From Acidithrix ferrooxidans (GTDB lineage: Bacteria > Actinomycetota > Acidimicrobiia > Acidimicrobiales > Acidimicrobiaceae): 64,000 nt of DNA. Below are positions 1 to 8,064 of this stretch, piece after piece. The stretch is from assembly GCF_000949295.1 (NCBI RefSeq), contig NZ_JXYS01000003.1, positions 1 through 64,000 of the forward strand. Direction: 5' to 3'. A model generated the notes under the pieces. It saw nothing but the letters and a program-made list of their open reading frames with translations. It was not told where the DNA came from and ran no database searches. The first letter of the stretch is position 1; every line of letters starts with the position of its first letter. The translations under genes were made by a program, and so were the position numbers.

Positions 1-303
1 ATAGCTTGTCCGGTTTGCCATAGTGATTTCTTAGTATCGGGTCGTAAGACCTACTGCTCAGAGCGTTGTAGAGCTAGTGCTTATCGAACTCGACGCAACA
101 ACAGCCAACTCAAGGTACCTGTTGTAGGTAAGAAACAGCCGCTAAAGCCAATCACTGTATATGAGTGTGATATCTGCGGGGAGCGAGCCCTCGGGGAGCA
201 ACGCTGCGACGAATGTCAGAAATTCATGCGTCGTGTTGGCTTTGGAGGACTGTGTCCTCATTGTGATGGAGCAGTTGCCTATGACGAGCTAACCGTTGGT
301 TAA
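1..303 (+). CDS. small zinc-ribbon protein, 5'-truncated by window edge
   Basis: Frame 1 is open from the first base to TAA and gives about 100 residues; the start lies outside the window. It shows a CPVC pair near the beginning, YCSERCRASAYR soon after, and a second cluster YECDICG...CDEC, then a final CPHC. These paired cysteines indicate two to three zinc ribbons. Proteins of this look are, from memory, often found beside IS21-type istA/istB genes in actinobacteria. That fits the mobile-element debris downstream, but the neighbouring transposase is not visible. The role is unknown; DNA or RNA binding is an inference only. Confidence 0.7.
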   Translation: MACPVCHSDFLVSGRKTYCSERCRASAYRTRRNNSQLKVPVVGKKQPLKPITVYECDICGERALGEQRCDECQKFMRRVGFGGLCPHCDGAVAYDELTVG

Positions 304-478
304 GCGAATCTAACAAACTAAAGATCAGGCCATCTTTAGTGAGCGGTGGACGCCTGCACGCTTGCCTCGCAAATAATCTGACACATGTGAATAAGCGCTT
401 CGCGTTTACATGCAGGTGCCAGATCTCGACCACAGGGCCCACCGCTATCGCTACTACCGATAAACAAATAATAAAAAG

Positions 479-523
479 AAGGGTAACTGGTTCCGAAACT
501 ACCCATTGGGACCAGTTACCCTT
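479..523. terminator. 13-bp inverted repeat, terminator-like hairpin
   Basis: AAGGGTAACTGGT (479-491) is exactly complementary to ACCAGTTACCCTT (511-523) around a 19-nt loop. There is no long T-run on the plus strand, so it could be a terminator or an inverted repeat of a mobile element. Confidence 0.4.
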
Positions 524-718
524 CGTGCTACTCCTGGCTTAGAGTTGTCCGTAATCCTCAGAAAAGCGAAAGACAACTTTCTAATCCAACAACGAGAGGA
601 CTATGGACAAATAAATATCAAAAAGACGAGCCATTTAGGCATTAGTTAAGGGACCTTCTAGCCTGACATCTACCAGGATTGAGGTAACTTAGAGATAGGT
701 TAAAGGGATCAGGAAAGT

Positions 719-797
719 CTGGTCCAAAGACTTCGGTACAGTGGTCCAAAGATACTGGTGCTGTGGTCCAAAGATTCTACCAATAGTGGTCCAGAGA
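719..797. repeat. four spaced copies of a 12-bp motif (GTGGTCCAAAGA)
   Basis: Copies start at 719 (CT instead of GT), 741, 763 and 786 (GTGGTCCAGAGA), so the spacing is 22, 22 and 23 bp, about two helical turns. Regular spacing suggests binding of a multimeric protein on one DNA face. IS21-family ends are known to carry several spaced transposase-binding repeats, and the upstream zinc-ribbon gene fits that reading. A regulatory operator array is the alternative. Confidence 0.6.
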
Positions 798-843
798 ATC
801 GGAATAGTCAGCCTATCACCTCCTTAGTGCTATTGAGCTGACC

Positions 844-1056
844 TTGAGGCAAAATAACGATAAGAGAAGATGGTCAACCATTAAAGAGCAACTCAACAGT
901 CACCGCCGAGCCACCATAGTTCTTACATCAGATAAAGGCGTTGTCTATCACATCCGCACTAGTGGTGTTTCTGAGCCGGTTCACAAAGAGATCTACCGTC
1001 TCTTAGGAGTTAGTGATCCCCTTAAACGGATAAAGACCATTGCGACGCATTTGTAG
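844..1056 (+). pseudogene. C-terminal remnant of a transposase (IS1634/IS4-like)
   Basis: The frame opens with TTG and encodes 70 residues. The stretch with HIRTSGVSEPVHKEIYRLLG and a basic end resembles, from memory, the C-terminus of IS1634/IS4-type DDE transposases. Catalytic residues and the N-terminal part are absent, so it is a fragment at best. There is no clear ribosome binding site. Placement among other element remnants supports the reading, but the family assignment is tentative. Confidence 0.35.
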
Positions 1057-1083
1057 TGTCCCAACGTAAGACCACATACTCAA

Positions 1084-1404
1084 CTAGCTGGGAGAATAGG
1101 TTGATTTTCGGAAAGATGGGCTAAGCAATGCCCTCGCCTCGTCCATGAGTGTTGCCCCTAGGCGGATACTATGCAGTGGTACTCGAACAGGGATAGCACG
1201 TAACTCTTGGTCAAGGCGGTCAACTTCGCTTCGTGTTTTCGCTGCTATTGCTGTGAGTTCTTCGTTTTGTGCCTTGAACTTCAACATTGATGTCCACATC
1301 GGCTCCTCGAGTGCGACACCTATCGCTGCTTCTGCCTGAGATAGGGCGAGACGTGCCTTACGTAATTCAGTCTGGGCTGTCTTTTTCGCAGGATTTAGGA
1401 CCAT
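1084..1404 (-). pseudogene. coiled-coil fragment, probably from a large transposase
   Basis: The 106-residue frame has an Ala/Glu/Lys-rich heptad pattern (for example ELRKARLALSQAEAAIG) expected of a long coiled coil. Similar Ala-rich helical segments occur in C-terminal halves of large actinobacterial transposase-like proteins. No catalytic motif is present and the frame ends abruptly in low-complexity SPSFRKSTYSPS. The fragment is adjacent to an IS1595-type relic. It may instead be unrelated; confidence is low. Confidence 0.3.
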
Positions 1405-1529
1405 CCGAATAGGTTCGTCTCAATAAACGCGTAGAAGTCAAGTGCACCGTGCGCGAAGTGTTCTCTTGTATAACGGAGTGTGTTTTCCTGACGCCAGCGA
1501 GCAAACACACGATGAGTTATCTCTGGAAT

Positions 1530-2573
1530 CCTTATAAAGACTCGCAAGCCGTGGCCAGTTTCGCCCCACGGGTCGAGATAAAGGGATATTCTTCGGTGAG
1601 GGCGCAGGTGTTCAATAGACGATCGACCAACGATGATCGACTATCTCTGCGGTTGAATCGGTATATGAAATCTTCTAAATAGAGTTGTTTGTATACTTCT
1701 CTTCCATGGTAGGTGCCATCGATGAACTTCTTGGTATTTCCAATCAGTGTGTAAATCCATTTGAAAACTTCGTGCGCACTTTCATGACTCGATAACGTTA
1801 CTGTGTGGTTTATACCCATCTCTCTCGCACACGCTCGATAGGTGGGTGGGGTTGCCATCGGTTTCTAGAGCGATCTTCGAATTAACGCGTCTTTCTAAGA
1901 CATCAAGCACTGTTTCGGTGGTCGTATTGTCAATGACTTCCATGAAGCAATGGATAGGCGCACCGCTAGCTAGAGACACACCGATCATCACAGTAGTTTG
2001 GTCAGTTCCCCTACCTTATTTTCCTTCTCCATGGCTTATCCCACCAAGGCAGAATTCATCTAGCTGGACTTTCTCATTGAGTTTGTAAATGGAGTTTCGC
2101 TCCGACATTGCTTTGCGGAGCTTGTTTAGCATCAACCAAGCAGCTGGATACGAAACACCTAACTGTCGTGCCAGGGTGGTACCTGCAATCCCACGCTTGT
2201 CGTTCGAAACAAGATACGCCGCTAGGAAGCAGTTCGCGAGGGGAACCCTACTCTTATGAAAGATCGTGCCAGATGTAACGCTCGCTTGGCGGTGCCAAGA
2301 TTTACATTGAAAAAGTGGAGCTCGAGATGCTGCATTTCTTGAAATGAATTGGCCCTAATAAGGTAAATTGATCAGAGTCACACTTTGGACATCTAAAGCT
2401 CTCATAGCAATAACGATTTGATCAGATACTCTTCACGCGCTTATTGCGAAGCGGAAGCGTACCATAAAGGCTGAAATATCCGCCTAGACCGCTTAATCGA
2501 ACATCTGTTCTACTAGAGATTAGCTCCAATCTGGTCTCGGTGGAGGCGAAACTTATGAAACCTGATAAGTATG
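1530..2573. mobile_element. degraded IS1595-type (ISXO2-like) element, copy A, with both ends
   Basis: The right end (2548-2573) reads GAAACTTATGAAACCTGATA followed by AGTATG. Its reverse complement matches the left ends of copies B (34003) and C (62179), which share ACTTATCAAGTTTC. A weaker match, CTTATAAAGACTCGCAAGC, marks the left end at about 1531-1550. The length of about 1.04 kb is normal for IS1595-family elements. The transposase inside is broken, so the copy should be immobile. Confidence 0.7.
1532..2420 (-). pseudogene. IS1595/ISXO2-like transposase, frameshifted
   Basis: Read on the minus strand and stitched across frames, the pieces follow the ISXO2-like transposase order. First comes a zinc-ribbon start (RCPKCDSDQF), then a helical segment with SNDKRG and SYPAAWLMLNKL, then the DDE start KVQLDEF.LGG with MIGVSLASGAPIHCFMEVI. 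Last is a C-terminal segment with TYHG and YRFNRR. At least two frameshifts or stops separate these blocks, so no functional protein is expected. Copies B and C are homologous along most of their length and carry different lesions. Confidence 0.75.
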
Positions 2574-2715
2574 AACTTAAAATTTCCTGAAAACATCTTC
2601 AACTCCGGGGCTCAGCTTCATACTATTCTCGAAAATCCAAGTGTAACTTTACGTATAAAACTTTACGCAATTCAAGGTCATGGCAACATAAGCTGGAGCC
2701 GACTAAACTAAGCAC

Positions 2716-3354
2716 ATGCCGGCCAATACAAAGATAACCAAACGTACTCGCAACCCCCGAGGACAAGGAGACCATCTCCGCGAAGAGATAGTTCTTGCTT
2801 GCATTCGCCTGCTCGATCAAAGCGCATCCGAACTAACTCTCAGCCTTAGATCGATAGCCAAAGAAGCAGGAATTGCAGCCCCTTCCATCTCCCGCCATTT
2901 CCACGACGTCCACGAGATCATCGATACCGTTATCGCTAGGGAGCTTAATGCCTTCCTACGTTTACTTTATGAAGCCCGATCATCTTCACAGAACCCAAGA
3001 GACCAAATCATCGCTCTTGTGCAGGCCTATGTCAACTATGGGATTCAATCGCCAAGTCGCTATCGAGTCCTCTTCAGTCGCACATATTCACCAGATTGGA
3101 ACGAAGATAGACACCCAATGGTCGAAACCTCCCCGCTGATGGCTGAAGCCTTCGCTATCGTCACAGACACCATACAAGAGTGCATAAATATAGGAATTTC
3201 GACTGCAAGTGACACTACACTGGGCGCGGTATTGCTTTGGTATGGCCTTCACGGCCTTATAACTTTACGTCAGTCAATTACAAGCTTCCCGTGGCCTGAT
3301 CTAGACGTCACCGTCGATCGAATTCTTCGAGACTCCATAGCTTTATCCAACTAA
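2716..3354 (+). CDS. TetR/AcrR-family transcriptional regulator
   Basis: The product has 212 residues, normal for the family. Residues about 20-65 form the TetR DNA-binding domain, with the typical LRSIAKEAGIAAPSISRHF recognition-helix region. The C-terminal ligand-binding part (SPSRYRVLF...LLWYGLHGLITLR) resembles TetR proteins with a WHG-type C-terminal domain. A basic, probably unstructured N-terminus (KRTRNPRGQG) precedes it. No target gene is adjacent: upstream is an IS relic and downstream an intron RT relic, so it may be an orphan stranded by insertions. No strong ribosome binding site is visible; the ATG is chosen because it precedes the full HTH domain. The ligand is unknown. Confidence 0.85.
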   Translation: MPANTKITKRTRNPRGQGDHLREEIVLACIRLLDQSASELTLSLRSIAKEAGIAAPSISRHFHDVHEIIDTVIARELNAFLRLLYEARSSSQNPRDQIIALVQAYVNYGIQSPSRYRVLFSRTYSPDWNEDRHPMVETSPLMAEAFAIVTDTIQECINIGISTASDTTLGAVLLWYGLHGLITLRQSITSFPWPDLDVTVDRILRDSIALSN

Positions 3355-3625
3355 AAAAGTTCAGTCAGCTTCACCGTCCTTGGGAAATTTGTCATCTCGT
3401 ATCACCAGGAAATGGATAAGATCCGCAGCTAGAAAACTCCTAAAGCTTTCGCGGATGCGAGTAGCTGAGTACGCTATGACAACCCCGCCATCGAGCAATT
3501 CTATCGATCGCTCGCCGTTATCGTGACTTGATACGCGCCGGGTTTAATGGAGACTCAGTTACCTGTGAACCAACTGGTTCTCAAGGTCTAGTTTGATATT
3601 AGCAGATGGAGTTCTTCTCTCAAGA

Positions 3626-4200
3626 TTAGGAGTCTCCACTATTTCCGGGGCATATCACTTTCAACCAACGTTTGATGTAGAGAATTATCCATGGCTCTGA
3701 TACGTGCATAGAGACAGCTTTTAGCAGCAGTTCATGATCTATCGTGTCGAAGAAGGCCTTGATATCTAGATAAATGACCCAATCGTACTTCCAACATCTC
3801 TTGCGTGCTTTTTCAATGGCATCATGGGCTGAGCGATTCGGCCTGTAACCATAGGAGTCTTCGTGGAAGACCTCTTCCAATCTTGGCTCTATGTAGGCTT
3901 TAGCTACCCCTTGGGCGATGCGATCTTTGACGGTTGGAATACCTAGGATTCTTTTACCGCCATCTGACTTGTCTATCTCGACATATCTAGTTGCCGCTGG
4001 AAAATAACTTCCAGAAGCCATTCGATTCCAGAGTTGGTAGAGATTGTTCTTTAGATCCATCTCAAAGACTGAGATGGACTGCTTATCAATCCCTGGTGCT
4101 CGCTTTGTGTCTATTGTGATTGGCTTTTGCCTCTTTGTATGCTTTAAGTACGACGTACTTGTCTTTTGTCAAAAGCTTTTTCTTGTCGTGGTCTTGTCAT
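3626..4200 (-). pseudogene. ltrA: group II intron reverse transcriptase, truncated and frameshifted (RT1)
   Basis: An ATG at 4198-4200 preceded by AGGGAGGG begins MTRPRQEKAFDKRQV, the usual start of a bacterial intron RT. The frame then hits a stop, and the protein resumes in other frames as IDKQSISVFEMDLKNNLYQL followed by RT blocks GKRILGIPTVKDRI, SYGYRPNRSAHDAI and YLDIKAFFDTIDHELL. The sequence leaves homology after ILYIKRWLK, before the YADD catalytic block, so both catalysis and maturase domain are missing. It is a different RT lineage from the one just upstream at 4375-5797. Confidence 0.8.
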
Positions 4201-4304
4201 TTGATCCCTCCCTATCAACTTTTACCTTGAGAAGTTGTTCATTTGCCAATTACAACTAGATCTGCTGTTTACTCCATCTCTTTGGCTTACATCCTCATTA
4301 CAAG

Positions 4305-4317
4305 GACTTCGTAGCTA
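4305..4317 (+). pseudogene. possible 5' fragment of a tRNA-Arg gene
   Basis: GACTTCG followed by TAGCTA resembles a tRNA acceptor 5' strand plus the start of a D-arm. GACTTCG pairs with the CGAACTC acceptor strand at 6296-6302 with one mismatch. It lies just outside the 3' end of the antisense group II intron, whose other flank is the tRNA-Arg 3' half. The match is short, so this is only suggestive. Confidence 0.35.
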
Positions 4318-6261
4318 ATCCCGGTAGGGACCGCCCTTACGGGCGGCCCCCCGGACAGATCCCATCGAGTCGAACTACCGCAATGGGCTCCTGCCTTGGG
4401 TTCTGGCAGCGAAGCGCACGCTAGGATAGGGGTGCGCAATGCGGGCAGGGGGCAGCCATCGGTCGCTAATTCGACTGAAGCGATCCCAGGTCATCCGGTT
4501 GCGCTGGCTTCGACGCCGAAGCGTCTCTCGCCAGAGTCGTCTCACCTGTTTACGAAAAGCCGACACCGCGTCGATGTTACCAGGCACGGCGTAGTAGTTG
4601 AAGTGTCCCCTCAACACACTCGCCAGCCACCGCCCTTGTTCGGGAATGGACTGGTGACGACGACGCCGAAGCTCGGTTCTTACCTGCTTCAGCTTCATTC
4701 TCAGTCGTTTCTTGATAGTGACGCGCCTGAGCCAGAAACGCCCGTCCTTGGTCTTTCCACAGATGTGGGTAAATCCCAAGAAGTCGAAGGTCTCCGGCTT
4801 TTTGAGGCCCCGCTCCTTTCGGTTCTGAGCCGCAAAGCGACCGAACTCGATCAGGCGGGTCTTGTCCGGGTGCAGTTCTAAGTTGAACTTCACGAATCGT
4901 TCACGAAGGTCGCTGAGGAACTGCCTTGCATCACCAAGATACTGGAATCCAACCACGAAGTCGTCGGCAAACCTCGAGACGATCATGTCGCTCCGTGCAT
5001 GCTTGTATCTCCACTGTCGGACCCAGCGGTCGAAGACATAATGAAGGTACACGTTAGCGAGCAGTGGTGAAACCGATGCCCCTTGTGCTGATCCTTCGGT
5101 CGTCTTTGTGCACTTCGCATCCTCGATGACTCCTGCGGCCAACCATTTGTCGATCAGTCGCAGGATTCTTTTATCCGCAATGCGATGCTCGAGAAACTTC
5201 CTCAACCACGTCCGATCCAACTTGGAGAAGAAGTCGCTGATATCAGCGTCGAGTATCCAGTTCACCTTTTTCTCTAAGATCCCGACCGCCAGCGCATCAA
5301 GCGCATCGTGGGGGCTACGTCATGGTCGGAACCCGTAGGAGAATCCGAGAAAGTCTTCTAGTATATAGCGTTCAATACCTCCACCACCCAACGTTGGATG
5401 ATCTTGTCCTCCAGCGTTGCGATACCGAGTGGGCGTTGTCGTCCATCTGGTTTTGGTATGTATACCCTACGAGAAGGGCTTGCCCGTTAGGCACCGTTGT
5501 GGACCCTTTGAAGAAGATCCTCGAGGTTCTCCCTCAGATTCTCTTCGTAGGAGTGCCATGTCACGTTATCGATTTCATGGCGCAGCCTTCGGGTTAATCG
5601 CTAAATAGGCGGCCTTCAGGCGGTCTGAGTCGATGTGGTGCAATAAGTGCTGTGAACTTTGCTTGCTTGTCCTTTCTTGCTACTTCGCGCACACGATCCA
5701 GCCCGTTTGACACACCTTGTCCGCAAGTGGGTCCGGTTCTGAGTCCGGGGCGTGTTAGGTCGGTCGTGTTCCCCTTGGCCAACCCCCTTTCCTCCACTAC
5801 CTCCTTTCCTCCACTACCTCCGCTACCGGTCCCCCGGTTTTGTTCGACAGCTTCGTAGGTAATATGGGGTTGTCTGACTTCCCGCGCTCGTTCATCTCAG
5901 GCGTACGACCTTAGCCTTTCCTGAGCGGCCCACTGGGTGATCAACCCGACTGGCGAGCGCGGGATCTCCCGGTTCTCGCGCATGGAGGTTCCGTAGGTGC
6001 CATGGTTCTCTGACCGCGCGGGGCCCACAAGCAACTTGCGATAGCGCTAGCGGTGGTGTTGCCTTCCGCTTCCATAGACAGCGTCGGCACCTCGAATTCT
6101 CTGATTACGCGCCTCAATAGCCTGGCCTGCACGTGCCCCTGTCAACGCTTCGCCTGCGTCCTCGCGGACGCCGACGCATGACTCGGGGTCATCGTGGTTC
6201 GCTAGACCTTCGATGTAGGGCTCTTTCATCTCTTCCTCCATACCGGTTTATCCCGGCGCAC
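4318..6261 (-). mobile_element. degraded group II intron with broken RT gene
   Basis: On the minus strand the element begins GTGCGCC (6261-6255), matching the group II 5' consensus GUGYG. It continues through a GC-rich leader whose small frame (KEPYIEGLANHDDPESCVGV) is commonly seen upstream of this RT lineage. The RT relic follows. At the 3' side, GAGCCCATTGCGGTAG overlaps the RT stop codon and can pair with the GATGGGATC segment, and a second hairpin has a 10-bp stem and GTAA loop (4331-4354). These positions fit domains V/VI, but the helix sizes are not canonical, so the 3' boundary is approximate. The element is visibly GC-richer than its surroundings, indicating acquisition. Confidence 0.65.
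4375..5797 (-). pseudogene. ltrA: group II intron reverse transcriptase/maturase, frameshifted (RT2)
   Basis: Reading starts at MEERGLAKGN and, across frames, follows the family order. The blocks are a conserved N-terminus (LDRVREVARKDKQAKFTAL), then [40 protein letters not shown], then the long intact frame from NWILDADISDFFSKLD to the C-terminal RTQGRSPLR. Lesions seen are a frameshift near 5358 and an in-frame TGA near 5324 inside YGFRP-RSPHDAL, plus earlier frame changes. The catalytic block reads FADD rather than the usual YADD, and the preceding TPQG block reads SAQG. Loss of activity is therefore very likely. Confidence 0.8.
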
Positions 6262-6306
6262 CTACGGATCAGAACGCCAGGGGTTCGAATCCCTCCGAAC
6301 TCGCTA
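6262..6306 (+). pseudogene. tRNA-Arg(ACG) 3' half
   Basis: The segment begins exactly next to the intron 5' boundary with CTACGGA, an anticodon loop carrying ACG. The 3' anticodon-stem strand TCAGA follows. Next come a variable loop, a T-arm with loop TTCGAAT (6284-6290), acceptor strand CGAACTC, discriminator G and CTA. It therefore covers about tRNA positions 32-76. The 5' half is missing here; a candidate remnant lies at 4305-4317 on the other side of the intron. The outer T-stem pairs are imperfect, so the gene may have been decaying already. Confidence 0.6.
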
Positions 6307-6361
6307 CATATGTCCAGCTAAAAGCCTATTTCTAGGGGAGCCCGTCAATCTTTGACTTTCG

Positions 6362-6943
6362 TTTGGTCGGTAGTTGTGAGTTTTTTCTAATGTAAGAGTT
6401 CGGTACCTCTGTTACACATTGGCCTTACCACCTGTTTTACACTTTCCAGATCGGCTTTGGTAGCTGGGCGACACTGGCTCCGATACCTGTGTTACAGTTT
6501 TTTCTTTGAAAATTGGCGACGCAATCACTTGGATTGCCTAATACTTGGCCATCGAGGAGGTCGCCATGTTGGTGGAGCTAGCTGTGACAATGAGCGTCGG
6601 CGCATGTTCGGAAATTCGTATAGTTGATGGTGGCAAAGTATTAGGTAAGAGTGCGGACAAGCGGTGCCTGACCATAGTTTGCAGTCCAACCTGGTTCTAG
6701 ACAGAACTTGCCGCTTACCGCGTAAATGCTCTCAGGTGCACCAGGTGAGTGGTGTCGGGGAATTCTCGTTGAAAAGCTACATGCTGTAATTTCGCCAAAA
6801 AGAACTGCAAACGTGCACCTTTTGACTGCCAGTTATAAGTTACAGGGCTTTTACCAGGAACGATTCGAGTGTACTTTCGTGCAATACCTATCGTGACCTA
6901 CTATTAGCGTACAAGGATAATATTTTCCCAACTACCGACCAAA
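6362..6943. mobile_element. MITE-like element with 15-bp terminal inverted repeats
   Basis: TTTGGTCGGTAGTTG at 6362-6376 is the exact inverse complement of CAACTACCGACCAAA at 6929-6943. Inside are spaced repeats of ACCTGTGTTACA type (6404, 6430, 6484). There is also a good ribosome binding site (GAGGAGG, 6554-6560) with an ATG at 6566 starting MLVELAV, which resembles the first residues of IS481-type transposases before homology is lost. The whole looks like an internally deleted IS481-like element without its own transposase. No clear target-site duplication is visible. Confidence 0.55.
6404..6501. repeat. three copies of an ACCTNTGTTACA-type motif
   Basis: ACCTCTGTTACAC, ACCTGTTTTACAC and ACCTGTGTTACAG occur at about 6405, 6430 and 6485 in the same orientation. 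They sit near one end of the inverted-repeat-bounded element and are likely sub-terminal transposase-binding sites. Confidence 0.5.
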
Positions 6944-6944
6944 T

Positions 6945-7220
6945 TTATCGGTCATAGTGTTTTGACCAAGTTAGTAACCGCTTGGTTCCATCGTCTGCTC
7001 TCTTAAACGTTAGTCTTAGTACAACACTCGCGGACGCTGACCATGATCCACTTCGGTCGCCTTCAAGTTTATGCACCCGGACGGAAGGGTGTTTCTCGTT
7101 TTCGTCGAGAAGGCGTAATGCTTTTAGGAAAGTTTTGCGATCGGAGGGGGTAAAATCCCGAGACGCGAACGTCAGGAGGAAGGTTTCTGTAAATTCGAGA
7201 GATTGATATTCGTGGAGCAC
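6945..7220 (-). CDS. RelE/ParE-superfamily toxin of a type II toxin-antitoxin pair
   Basis: The 91-residue product has the size and pattern of small RelE/ParE/YafQ-fold toxins: FTPSDRKTFLKALRLL (helical pair), HPSVRVHKLEG, and the beta-sheet part GSWSASASVVLRLTFKR ending LTWSKHYDR. RelE-like members cleave mRNA at the ribosome and ParE-like members act on gyrase; the sequence does not decide between them. It starts at a GTG four bases after the antitoxin stop, with GAGG overlapping that stop, so translation is coupled. The stop codon lies one base from the terminal repeat of the MITE-like element, so the last residues may have been altered by its insertion. Confidence 0.75.
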   Translation of the reverse strand: MLHEYQSLEFTETFLLTFASRDFTPSDRKTFLKALRLLDENEKHPSVRVHKLEGDRSGSWSASASVVLRLTFKRADDGTKRLLTWSKHYDR

Positions 7221-7224
7221 TTCC

Positions 7225-7497
7225 TCAGCTACCTAGAGATTCCAGGTCCTCTTCGCTAAGTCTCTTGACGCGGCCCTCTTTGGAATCTCGATGTGCCCTC
7301 TCCATGAGTTCACGGTGATCAGGAGTGTACGCCCAAGCATCTTCTAACCTTAGGTAAACGACTCGTCGTAAGACAAGGGCTTCTTGCTCCATGTCCACCT
7401 CGATCTCGAGCTCCGTGCCCTCGGTCAGTCCAAGCTGCTTTCTTACAGATGCTGGTACCGTCAGTCTTCCCGATCCATGTACAGTTACAGTTTCCAT
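7225..7497 (-). CDS. AbrB/MazE-like antitoxin
   Basis: The 90-residue protein begins METVTVHGSGRLTVPASVRK, the swapped-hairpin AbrB/SpoVT DNA-binding fold (residues about 1-48). An acidic tail (residues 50-90) probably wraps the toxin. It is the first gene of the pair with the RelE/ParE-like toxin, the usual antitoxin-first order. A perfect-half-site palindrome lies 16 bases upstream and is the likely autoregulatory operator. Pairing of an AbrB-fold antitoxin with a RelE/ParE-fold toxin is common in environmental genomes. Confidence 0.8.
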   Translation of the reverse strand: METVTVHGSGRLTVPASVRKQLGLTEGTELEIEVDMEQEALVLRRVVYLRLEDAWAYTPDHRELMERAHRDSKEGRVKRLSEEDLESLGS

Positions 7498-7512
7498 AAC
7501 CTCGAGTGTACC

Positions 7513-7533
7513 TTATTGCCAGAATGGCAGTAA
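7513..7533. promoter_or_regulatory. palindromic operator upstream of the antitoxin gene
   Basis: Half-sites TTATTGCCA and TGGCAGTAA flank the centre GAA; eight of nine positions are complementary. It lies 16 bp before the antitoxin ATG. AbrB-fold antitoxins are known to repress their own operons, so autoregulation is the natural inference. Confidence 0.55.
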
Positions 7534-7755
7534 TACAATTCGGCATAATGGTGATTAGCCAGGTAAGTCCAAGCCAAAGCAATACGAGTTTACCTTCACG
7601 ACATGGGTGGAGTCGTCGGCTTGATAACTTGGCAATCCAAGGTTCAAGTTATGATCTTGAACCAGCAACATTACAAATTCAGGATGCCTCAGGGAAAGAA
7701 AGAAACGGATGAAGCTAGGTCCTATTTAAAGTAGCTTTAATAATAAGGAAGTCGG

Positions 7756-8064
7756 TTGGTGTCACCTGGATTCGCAACCTTGACAGGTGCGTGGGACGAG
7801 GAGGCACCGGATGTCTTCATCCTGGGTGCGGGGATTTCCATAGCCGCTGATTTATCATTCCCTGACACTGATACGTTGGGAACTAGAGCGCTTGACAAAA
7901 TTCACCATGCAAACCGTTTGGGTATTGACCTTTCTATTCTGCCGGAGCAGTTCAGACACGGCCTGTTTGAGGTATGGCTGGCTCAGATTGCGGAAGATCA
8001 ACCGTCCTTCTCAAGAGGGAAAAACAGCGCCGAGTCGAGCAAATATAGTCAACCCGTGAGATAA
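7756..8064 (+). pseudogene. 5' stub of a SIR2-like domain gene
   Basis: From a GTG start with AAGGAAG upstream, the first 80 residues read PDVFILGAGISIAADLSFP, then TLGTRAL and FEVWLAQIAEDQPSF. The GAGxS glycine loop of an NAD-binding Rossmann site and the FE-WL-LAEDQP block are typical of SIR2-like proteins, several of which act in anti-phage defence. After QPSF the homology stops and the frame runs into SRGKNSAESSKYSQPVR. The catalytic histidine region and the rest of the protein are absent. The break falls beside a convergent gene. Confidence 0.5.

Larger units (their letters stand above)
304..843. other. gene-free stretch with inverted and spaced direct repeats
   Basis: No convincing coding frame is seen. 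The stretch holds a hairpin at 479-523 and four spaced copies of a GTGGTCCAAAGA-type motif at 719-797, listed separately. It probably represents the non-coding end of a mobile element. Confidence 0.5.

Noticed and set aside
4331-4354. Hairpin with 10-bp stem and GTAA loop as group II domain V
   Set aside because: The stem lengths and missing AGC triad do not fit domain V; the GAGCCC...GGGATC pairing next to it is a better candidate, so neither was given as a certain domain.
5941-6241. Two overlapping small proteins in the intron leader
   Set aside because: Their sequences are typical of translated structured intron RNA of this lineage rather than genes.
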